In this document: positions 57,496-64,000 of the stretch, piece by piece
How the letters are laid out: each line of letters opens with the position of its first letter
Position numbering within the stretch: the first letter of the stretch is position 1
Source: Streptomyces sp. NRRL B-24484
GTDB taxonomy: Bacteria > Actinomycetota > Actinomycetes > Streptomycetales > Streptomycetaceae
DNA length: 64,000 nucleotides
NCBI RefSeq assembly: GCF_000717715.1
Contig: NZ_JOAI01000050.1
Location: 1 to 64,000 of the forward strand
Direction: 5' to 3'
Program-made: the position numbers and the translations under genes
The notes under the pieces: model-generated
The model's database searches: none
What the model was told of the DNA's origin: nothing
Seen by the model: the letters and a program-made list of their open reading frames with translations, nothing else

Positions 57496-58574
57496 CCCTT
57501 GGCGGTGCCGTCGAGCTTGGTCAGCACGATGCCGGTGATGTCGACGACCTCGGCGAAGACCCGGGCCTGGACGAGGCCGTTCTGGCCGGTGGTGGCGTCC
57601 AGGACGAGCAGCACCTCGTCGACCGGGCCGTGCTTCTCGACGACCCGCTTGACCTTGCCGAGCTCGTCCATCAGGCCGGTCTTGGTGTGCAGCCGGCCCG
57701 CGGTGTCGATCAGGACGGTGTCGACGCCCTCGGCGATGCCCTCCTTCACCGCGTCGAAGGCGACCGAGGCCGGGTCGCCGCCCTCGGGTCCGCGGACGGT
57801 GTGCGCGCCGACCCGCTCGCCCCAGGTCTGCAGCTGGTCCGCGGCGGCGGCACGGAAGGTGTCGGCCGCGCCGAGCACCACCCGGCGGCCGTCGGCGACC
57901 AGCACGCGGGCGAGCTTGCCGGTGGTGGTGGTCTTGCCGACGCCGTTGACGCCGACGACCAGCACGACCGCCGGGCCCTCCTCGTGCTTGGTGGAGCGGA
58001 CGGTGCGGTCGGCGTCCGGGCCGATCAGCGCGACGAGCTCCTCGTGCAGCAGGCCGCGCAGCTCCGTGGGGGTGCGGGTGCCGAGCACCTTGACCCGGGT
58101 GCGGAGGTTGTCGACCAGCTCCTGGGTCGCCGCGACGCCGATGTCCGCGGTGAGCAGGATCTCCTCGATCTCCTCCCAGGTGTCCTCGTCGAGGCGGTCC
58201 CGGGAGAGCAGGGTGAGCAGGCCCTTGCCGAGCGCGTTCTGCGAACGGGAGAGCCGGGAGCGCAGCCGGACGAGCCGGCCCGCGGTGGGTTCGGGTACCT
58301 CGACGGCCGGCGCGGCCGCGGCCTCCGCCGGTGCCTCCACCGCGACCTCGGGGGCCTCGGGGGCCTCGGGGAGCTGCACCTCCTCGATGGTCTGGACGGG
58401 TGCCTCGCTGGGCGGGGCGGACTCCTCGCCGACCTGCGGCTCGCGCGGCGGCGTGATGACGGGTGCCTCGGGTTTGGGAGGCACCGGCTTGCGTCGTCTG
58501 CCGTTGACGACGAGGCCAGCGATCGCGCCGACGGCGACCACGGCGATGACTACGGCAAGGATCACGTATTCCAT
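57496..58574 (-). CDS. ftsY: Signal recognition particle receptor FtsY, conserved 3' end missing
   Basis: The ATG at 58574 follows a G-rich site and overlaps the end of smc. The N-terminal membrane anchor (MEYVILAVVIAVVAVGAIAG) and an acidic Pro/Glu stretch precede the NG GTPase: GVNGVGKTTTTGKLARVL (G1), AADTFRAAAADQL, DTAGRLHTKTGLM (G3) and TKLDGTAKGG (G4). Immediately after KGG the sequence stops resembling FtsY: the expected last ~40 residues with the G5-like GVGE element and the stop are absent, and the frame continues as Arg/Pro-rich antisense of the convergent prim-pol gene to a stop at 56526. FtsY is essential, so an assembly deletion is likely; a true truncation is the alternative. 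Confidence 0.85.
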
Positions 58575-61500
58575 AACCCCCCCAGTATCGGCGACGCCCC
58601 CGTGCCGCCGGGAGTAGCCGGACGGCGTGGCTCGCTCACCGTCCGTGGGCCGGCCGGGGCCGGGGTGGGCCTCTCCTTGTGCTCTCCCCCGGCCTGGCGG
58701 CCGGGAGGTGCCCCCGCGCGCAGCCGCTGGCTGATCACCTGGGAGATGCCGTCGCCCTTCATGGTGACGCCGTAGAGGGCGTCGGCGGCCTCCATGGTGA
58801 GCTTCTGGTGGGTGATGACGATCAGCTGGGAGCTCTCCCGGAGCTCCTCCATGATCGCGATCAGCCGGCGCAGGTTGGTCTCGTCGAGCGCCGCCTCCAC
58901 CTCGTCCATCACGTAGAAGGGGCTGGGGCGGGCCTTGAAGATGGCGACCAGCAGGGCGACGGCGGTCAGCGAGCGCTCGCCGCCGGAGAGCAGGGACAGC
59001 CGCTTCACCTTCTTGCCGGGCGGCCGGGCCTCCACTTCGACGCCGGTGGTGAGCATGGACTCGGGGTCGGTGAGCACCAGCCGGCCCTCGCCGCCGGGGA
59101 AGAGCCGGGAGAAGACCCCTTCGAACTGGGCGGCGGTGTCCTGGAAGGCGGCGCTGAAGAGCTGCTCGACCCGGGCGTCGACGTCCCGGACGATGTCCAT
59201 CAGGTCGCGCCGGCTCTTCTTGAGGTCGTCGAGCTGCTCGCCGAGGAAGCGGTGGCGTTCCTCCAGTGCGGCGAACTCCTCCAGGGCCAGCGGGTTGACC
59301 TTGCCGAGCTGCTGGTGGGCGCGTTCGGCGGCCTTGAGCCGCTTCTCCTGCTCGGCCCGGTCGTACGGGCGGGGTTCGCCGGGTTCGGCGCCGTCCTCCG
59401 GGACGGGCGGCGGGACGGGCTGGTCGGGGCCGTAGCCGTCGATCAGCTCCTGGCCGCCGATGCCGAACTCCTCCAGTGCGCGGGACTCCAACTGCTCGAT
59501 GCGCAGCCGCTTCTCGGCGCGCAGCACCTCGTCGCGGTGGCCGGCGTCGACCAGCCGGTCGAGTTCGGCCTTGAGTTCGCGGCCGCGCTCGCGGGCGGTG
59601 CGCAGGTCGGCCTCCCGCCCGGTGCGGTCCGCCTCGACGGCGGTGCGTTCGGCGTCGGCGGCGGCGAGCGAGGCCTCGACGGCGGCGAGCAGCACCCGGG
59701 CGCCGGCGGCGACGGCGGTGGCGACCTCGGCCTCGTGCCGGGCGCGGGCGCGTCGGCGGGCGGCGCGGGCGCGGGCCTCGCGTTCGGCGGCGGCGGCGCG
59801 GTCGAGCTGGTCGGCGCGGCCGGCCAGCGAGCGGACCCGCTCCTCGTGGGTGCGGACGGCGAGCCTGGCCTCCACCTCCGCCGCCCGGGCGGTGGTCCCG
59901 GCGGCGGCCAGGCGGTCGCGTTCGGCGGTGTCGGGCTCGTCCTCGCCCTCGGCGTCGAGTTCCTCGGCGGCCTCCAGCCGGGCGGCGAGCTCCTCGGCGG
60001 CGTCCCGGGCCTCGGCCAGGCCCTGTTCGGCGCGGGCCGCGGCGGCGTCGAGGCGTTCGGCCTCGCCGGCGGCGGCCCTGGCCTGTCCGGCCGACCGGCC
60101 GAGGGCGCCGGCGAGTTGGGCGCGCTCCTTCTCCGCTCGGCGGCGCGCTGCGGCCGACTCGTCCTGGGCCAGCGAGAGTTCGCGGCGGTGCTCGGCCGCA
60201 GCGGCCAGTTCCTCCGCCAACCGCTCGCAGCGGGCGTCGAGTTCGTCGATCCGGCGGGCCGCCTCGGCGACCTGGGCCTGGGTCTCCAGCAGGCTGGGCG
60301 CGCCGGCGGCACCCCCCTGGGCCCAGGCGGCGGCGAGCAGGTCGCCGTCGGCGGTGACGGCGGTGAGGTCCGGGTGGAGGGCGGTCAGCCGGCCGGCGGC
60401 GGCGAGGTCGGCGACGACGGCCGTCCGGGCGAGCAGGGTGTCGACGGCGGCGCGCAGGCCGGCGGGGGCGTCCACCAGGTCGGCCGCCCAGCGGGCGCCG
60501 TCGGGGAGCTCGGGCCGGGCGGACGGGTCGGCGGCCGGTCGGGGGGCGTCGGCGAGGAGCAGGACGGCCCGTCCGGCGTCCTGCTTGCGCAGCAGCCGGA
60601 GCGCTTCGGTGGCGGTGTCCGGTCCGTCGACGGCGACGGCCTCGGCGGCGGCGCCGAGGGCGGCGGCCAGTGCGGTCTCGTGGCCGGGGTGCACGGTGAG
60701 CAGTTCGGCCGCGGAGCCGAGCACGCCGGGCGGGCGGTCGGCGGCGGTGAGCAGGGTGCCGCTGCCGTCCTTGCGGCGCAGCCCGAGGGAGAGCGCCTCG
60801 TGACGGGCGGTCAGGCCGGCCCGTTCGCGTTCGGCCGCCGCGGCGGCGTCCCGGGCGGCGGCGAGGACGCGTTCGGCCTCCTGCAGGTCGGCGCGGGCCT
60901 GTTCGTGGGCGCGTTCCTGCTCGTCGTCGGCGGCGGCGAGGCCGTCGCTCTCGTCCTGGAGCTGCCGGTACTCCTGCTGGGCGGCGTCGGCGCGCTGCCG
61001 CGCCTCGGCGGCGGCCTCGGTGAGCCGGCCGATCTCGGCCCCGGCGGCGGCGGCCCGCGAGCGGGCGGCGGTCGCCTGGCCCTGCAGCCGGGCGAGTCCT
61101 TCGCGGCGGTCGGCGATGGCGCGGGCCGCGCTCTTCAGCCGTGCTTCCTCGGCGGCGAGGGCCCGTTCCAGTTCGCCGCGGGTCTCGACGGTCTCGGCGA
61201 GGGCGTACTGCGCCTCCTCCAGCGCCTCGGCGAGGGCGGCCTCCTCCTCGCGGACCCGGGCGGCCTCGGCGGCGAGTTCCTCGGGGTCGCGTCCGCGCCG
61301 TTCCTCGCCCTGGAGGCCGGCCTGGGCGTGCCGGACCTTCGCCTCGGCGAGTCCGATGGTGCCGCGGGTGCGCTCGGTCAGTGCGGAGAGCCGGTACCAG
61401 GTCTGCCGGACGGCCTCCAGTCGCGGTCCGAGCTGCTCGACCTGCGCCTCCAGGACGGCCTCGCGCTGGACGGCTCCGGCGAGCTGCTGCTCGACGGTGG

Positions 61501-62266
61501 TGCGGCGGACCTTGAGGGCGAGCTCGTCGGCGATCTCGACCTCGACGGCGCGGCGCAGGGCGAGCAGGTCGTCGGCGAGCAGGCGCAGCCGGGCGTCGCG
61601 CAGTTCGGCCTGGATCCCGGCGGCACGGCGGGCGATCCGGGCCTGCCGGCCGAGCGGGCCGAGCTGGCGGCGGAGTTCGGCGACGAGGTCCTGGACGCGG
61701 TTGAGGTTGCCCTGCATCGCGTCGAGCTTCCGCAGCGCCTTCTCCTTGCGCTTGCGGTGCTTGAGGACACCGGCGGCCTCCTCGATGAAGGCGCGGCGGC
61801 CCATCGGGTCGGCCTGCAGGACGGAGTCCAGCCGGCCCTGGCCGACGATGACGTGCATCTCGCGGCCGATGCCGGAGTCGGAGAGCAGCTCCTGGATGTC
61901 GAGCAGCCGGCAGACGGTGCCGTTGAGCGCGTACTCGCTGCCGCCGTTGCGGAACATCGTCCGGGTGATGGTGACTTCGGAGTAGTCGATGGGCAGCGCG
62001 CCGTCGGTGTTGTCGATGGTGAGGCTCACCTCGGCGCGGCCCAGCGGGGCGCGGCCTCCCGCGCCGGCGAAGATGACGTCCTCCATCTTGCCGCCGCGCA
62101 GCGACTTCGCGCCCTGTTCGCCCATCACCCAGGAGAGGGCGTCGACGACGTTGGACTTCCCGGATCCGTTCGGGCCGACCACGCAGGTGATGCCGGGTTC
62201 GAACCGCAGGGTCGTGGCCGAGGCGAACGACTTGAACCCGCGCAGCGTCAGACTCTTCAGGTGCAC
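58562..62266 (-). CDS. smc: Chromosome segregation protein SMC
   Basis: A 1234-residue condensin. Walker A GPNGSGKSNVVDALSWVMGE is at the N-terminus, long Ala/Glu/Arg-rich coiled coils flank a hinge at about residues 500-650, and the C-terminal head has LSGGERSLTAVALLVAIFK and the Walker B PFYVMDEVEAALDETN. It compacts and segregates chromosomes with ScpA/B. The GTG at 62266 has GAGGAGG eight bases upstream. It overlaps the ftsY start by 13 bases. Confidence 0.96.
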   Translation of the reverse strand: MHLKSLTLRGFKSFASATTLRFEPGITCVVGPNGSGKSNVVDALSWVMGEQGAKSLRGGKMEDVIFAGAGGRAPLGRAEVSLTIDNTDGALPIDYSEVTITRTMFRNGGSEYALNGTVCRLLDIQELLSDSGIGREMHVIVGQGRLDSVLQADPMGRRAFIEEAAGVLKHRKRKEKALRKLDAMQGNLNRVQDLVAELRRQLGPLGRQARIARRAAGIQAELRDARLRLLADDLLALRRAVEVEIADELALKVRRTTVEQQLAGAVQREAVLEAQVEQLGPRLEAVRQTWYRLSALTERTRGTIGLAEAKVRHAQAGLQGEERRGRDPEELAAEAARVREEEAALAEALEEAQYALAETVETRGELERALAAEEARLKSAARAIADRREGLARLQGQATAARSRAAAAGAEIGRLTEAAAEARQRADAAQQEYRQLQDESDGLAAADDEQERAHEQARADLQEAERVLAAARDAAAAAERERAGLTARHEALSLGLRRKDGSGTLLTAADRPPGVLGSAAELLTVHPGHETALAAALGAAAEAVAVDGPDTATEALRLLRKQDAGRAVLLLADAPRPAADPSARPELPDGARWAADLVDAPAGLRAAVDTLLARTAVVADLAAAGRLTALHPDLTAVTADGDLLAAAWAQGGAAGAPSLLETQAQVAEAARRIDELDARCERLAEELAAAAEHRRELSLAQDESAAARRRAEKERAQLAGALGRSAGQARAAAGEAERLDAAAARAEQGLAEARDAAEELAARLEAAEELDAEGEDEPDTAERDRLAAAGTTARAAEVEARLAVRTHEERVRSLAGRADQLDRAAAAEREARARAARRRARARHEAEVATAVAAGARVLLAAVEASLAAADAERTAVEADRTGREADLRTARERGRELKAELDRLVDAGHRDEVLRAEKRLRIEQLESRALEEFGIGGQELIDGYGPDQPVPPPVPEDGAEPGEPRPYDRAEQEKRLKAAERAHQQLGKVNPLALEEFAALEERHRFLGEQLDDLKKSRRDLMDIVRDVDARVEQLFSAAFQDTAAQFEGVFSRLFPGGEGRLVLTDPESMLTTGVEVEARPPGKKVKRLSLLSGGERSLTAVALLVAIFKARPSPFYVMDEVEAALDETNLRRLIAIMEELRESSQLIVITHQKLTMEAADALYGVTMKGDGISQVISQRLRAGAPPGRQAGGEHKERPTPAPAGPRTVSEPRRPATPGGTGASPILGGLWNT

Positions 62267-62403
62267 CCGTCCGACCTCCTCGCCAGCGTGCGGCGCTGTG
62301 CTGGCGACTGTATCCGGCCATGGGCGGGACACGGCGTCAGGAGGCGGTTTGGCTGCGACGCGGCATGGGCAGCATTCGCGCGGGGAGGGCTCCGGACACG
62401 ACG

Positions 62404-62429
62404 AAGGGACGCCACACCGGACGTCCCTT
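62404..62429. terminator. Weak hairpin between the small coiled-coil gene and smc
   Basis: An 8-bp stem AAGGGACG (62404-62411) with CGTCCCTT (62422-62429) in the 230-base gap. Confidence 0.45.
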
Positions 62430-62496
62430 GCAGGCTGCGATCCCTTTCGGGAAGCTCAGCGCACCGACGGCGTCGATCGATCGGATCGTGCGAGGA

Positions 62497-62700
62497 TCAG
62501 GTGAGCGCAGGCTCCCGGTGATCCATGTCGATGCTGGTGAGCAGCGAGTGCTCGTCGGCGACAGCGGCGAGAGCGTCGTTCTCCGTCCGGAGCCGGAGGA
62601 GTTCGGCCTCCAGATCGTGAACGCGCTGCTGCAGCCGTCGCACCTCGGAGAGCATTCGCGGGTCGGGGCCGCCGACGTACCCGAGAAGCGCCTTTGCCAT
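62497..62700 (-). CDS. Small conserved coiled-coil protein
   Basis: A 67-residue protein conserved in Streptomyces. MAKALLGYVGGPDPRML is followed by a heptad-like coiled coil (VRRLQQRVHDLEAELLRLR) and ends EPALT. GGAGG lies ten bases upstream of the ATG; longer frames lack conservation. No known function; its place between smc and acylphosphatase is typical. Confidence 0.85.
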   Translation of the reverse strand: MAKALLGYVGGPDPRMLSEVRRLQQRVHDLEAELLRLRTENDALAAVADEHSLLTSIDMDHREPALT

Positions 62701-63099
62701 GATGTATGGTCCTCCACGCTGAGTGACCGAACCGTTTTGCGGTACTGGTCTAGGGGGAAGGGGTGCGCACTCCTCGTCCACCCGAACGTGCTGGCTGGGC
62801 ACTCCAGAGCGGCCGCAGTGAGCTGGGCACACGACGGATCCACCCTGCCGGGTAAACGCGGACTGGTGCGCGGGCTTCCAGCGTCTCACCAAAGACGGTA
62901 CGGGTCAACACGATCACCGCACGCTACCGCGCCCCTCTCACCTGCATGGCGGATGCGTCACACCACGGGGGTCGGGCGGGCCACCTGAGCCGGTGGATCA
63001 CTGCTGGTGCGGAGTCAACCACGAGTCTGCCCGATTGGCAACCGGATGACACCGGCAGTTGCCGGAGGGTCTCTCCATCCCTCCGGCAACTGCGGTGTG
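62701..63099. other. Intergenic, terminator of acyP
   Basis: 399 bases between the small coiled-coil gene and acyP. Besides the terminator at 63055-63093 I see no gene. Confidence 0.55.
63055..63093 (-). terminator. Terminator after acyP
   Basis: A perfect 15-bp stem (63055-63069 with 63079-63093), seven bases past the acyP stop. Confidence 0.9.
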
Positions 63100-63423
63100 C
63101 TAGCGGATCGCGAATCCGTCGTACCCGTCCCCGGTCGCGGTCCAGATCTCGGTGACCCCGCTGACCTGGCCCGGAGTGTCCGGGCCGCGCAGCAGGACGA
63201 GGAGTTCCTCGCAGTCGGCGTGCAGTCCTTCGGCCACGACCTGCACCCGGCCGTCGCCGAGGTTCACGGCGTACCCGGTCAGACCGATCTCCAGGGCGCG
63301 GGCCCTGGTCCACCACCGGAAGCCGACCTCCTGGACCCGGCCGCGGATCCAGGCGGTGACCCGGACGGGCCGGACGCCGTCGTGCCCCAGCGTGTGGTGG
63401 CCGTAACTGTCGTGACCGTGCAT
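63100..63423 (-). CDS. acyP: Acylphosphatase
   Basis: A 107-residue small enzyme hydrolysing acyl phosphates. The signature is [19 protein letters not shown] with the catalytic Arg of VGFR, and the catalytic Asn in [17 protein letters not shown]. The residue before VGFR is Glu, where most members have Gly or His. The N-terminus has an extra His-rich stretch ([15 protein letters not shown]) that could be non-coding; a GTG start at VRPVRVTAW would give 91 residues. Confidence 0.88.
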   Translation of the reverse strand: MHGHDSYGHHTLGHDGVRPVRVTAWIRGRVQEVGFRWWTRARALEIGLTGYAVNLGDGRVQVVAEGLHADCEELLVLLRGPDTPGQVSGVTEIWTATGDGYDGFAIR

Positions 63424-63597
63424 GCCACGACCATAGTGCGACCCCGGACGGTCGGTGCGAAGCGGTTTCACCGCACCCGCACCGCACCTCCGCGACCCTG
63501 CGGAGCCCTTCGCGAGTCCCCCGGACGGATGAGCGTCACGCGGCGGGCCGGGTTCACCCGTACGGCAGCGGGCCCGGGCGGTCCGGCGGCCGGCCGG

Positions 63598-64000
63598 TCA
63601 GAAGCCGCCGCCGAAGTCACCGCCGCCGCCCCCGTCGAAGCCGCCGAAGTCGTTCTGGTCGAAGTCGGCACCGGAGTACTCGCCGCCCTCCGGGCCGCCC
63701 TGGTACCCGTCGGCGGCCCAGGCGCTGCCCGGCGAGGCCAGCACCGAGCCGAGCACGGTGCCGGCGACCAGCCCGGGCAGCATGCCCGAGCCGAAGTAGC
63801 CGCCGGCCCAGGGGCTGTAGGCGGGCCCGGCGTTCCAGTACGGCTCGCGGCCGTGCTCGGTGGGCACCGTGCGGATGTCCGGGTCCAGGCCCGAGCGCAG
63901 CCGCGCGGCGTCCTGCGCGCAGACCGGGACGCTGCGCGGCGCCCCGCCGGCCGGCGCCCAGTCGGCGTCCTCCGCGGACGGCCCGTGCCGCGGGTCGAAG
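63598..64000 (-). CDS. C-terminal part of a Gly/Asp/Phe-rich protein (partial, enters window)
   Basis: 134 codons whose start lies beyond base 64000. The visible part has CAQDAARLRSGLDPDIRTV, a short hydrophobic Gly-rich stretch (GMLPGLVAGTVLGSVLA) and a tail rich in Gly, Asp and Phe (FGGFDGGGGGDFGGGF). Such tails occur in actinomycete surface or exported proteins, but I recognise no family. Confidence 0.6.
   Translation of the reverse strand, partial: FDPRHGPSAEDADWAPAGGAPRSVPVCAQDAARLRSGLDPDIRTVPTEHGREPYWNAGPAYSPWAGGYFGSGMLPGLVAGTVLGSVLASPGSAWAADGYQGGPEGGEYSGADFDQNDFGGFDGGGGGDFGGGF

Noticed and set aside
56526..62321. A 1931-codon minus-strand frame as one giant protein
   Set aside because: It is smc out of phase followed by ftsY in phase and then antisense of the prim-pol gene; the start is not real. 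Kept only as evidence for the missing ftsY stop.
58679..62521. A 1280-codon plus-strand frame opposite smc
   Set aside because: Antisense of coiled-coil coding sequence; Gly/Glu/Leu bias from the complement of Ala/Glu/Arg codons.

Overview
The window is high-GC chromosomal DNA of a Streptomycetaceae actinomycete (Streptomyces or Kitasatospora type). The evidence is the codon bias, the GTG/TTG starts preceded by GGAGG-type ribosome binding sites, and lineage markers: the sporulation sigma factor WhiG, the NsdA regulator, a block of four tandem type I signal peptidases, and the conserved order rpsB-tsf-pyrH-frr-cdsA and rpsP-khpA-rimM-trmD-rplS. No prophage, insertion sequence, CRISPR array, tRNA gene or secondary-metabolite cluster was seen.

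Layout. 1-0.2 kb: promoter and leader of an rRNA operon that leaves the window on the minus strand. 0.4-3.4 kb: mmsA and two conserved hypothetical genes. 3.7-18.2 kb: a polyamine/GABA uptake and catabolism block. It has a six-gene minus-strand operon (aldehyde dehydrogenase, potD, potA, potB, potC, FAD amine oxidase), a divergent PucR-type regulator, a second aldehyde dehydrogenase, two class III aminotransferases and a Lrp/AsnC regulator translationally coupled to one of them. 18.4-20.3 kb: an ABC ATPase with degenerate motifs plus its permease. 20.4-26.9 kb: rlmN, an extra small ORF, cdsA, frr, pyrH, tsf, rpsB. 27.7-36.6 kb: M23 peptidase, TetR regulator, whiG, dprA, comM/yifB, yraN, a DUF2469 gene and a Nudix hydrolase. 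36.6-43.7 kb: four signal peptidases, rplS, trmD, rimM, khpA, rpsP. 44.1-50 kb: an HEAAH-motif protein, an archaeal/eukaryal-type prolyl-tRNA synthetase, a methyltransferase, a GNAT acetyltransferase, ffh. 50.2-56.2 kb: glnD, glnK, amtB, nsdA. 56.7-64 kb: a prim-pol-like gene, ftsY, smc, a small coiled-coil protein, acylphosphatase and a partial gene.

How the genes work together. The polyamine block imports putrescine/spermidine (PotABCD) and converts the amine to an aldehyde, then an acid, then a succinate-level product with aminotransferases, an FAD oxidase and aldehyde dehydrogenases, under PucR and Lrp control. The middle and right parts are core machinery: translation (RpsB, EF-Ts, RRF, L19, S16, TrmD, RimM, ProRS), protein export (four signal peptidases, Ffh, FtsY), nitrogen sensing (GlnD-GlnK-AmtB), chromosome maintenance (SMC, DprA, ComM) and development (WhiG, NsdA).

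Oddities deserving a second look: ftsY loses its conserved 3' end right after the TKLDG region and runs into the convergent gene; WhiG has an in-frame low-complexity extension of about 400 residues before the usual start; YraN carries a long insert; a 525-bp segment with an extra ORF lies between two copies of the rlmN leader; the M23 peptidase frame has no stop and crosses tetR and the end of whiG in antisense; and DnaA-box-like pairs with identical 17-bp spacing occur at two intergenic sites.
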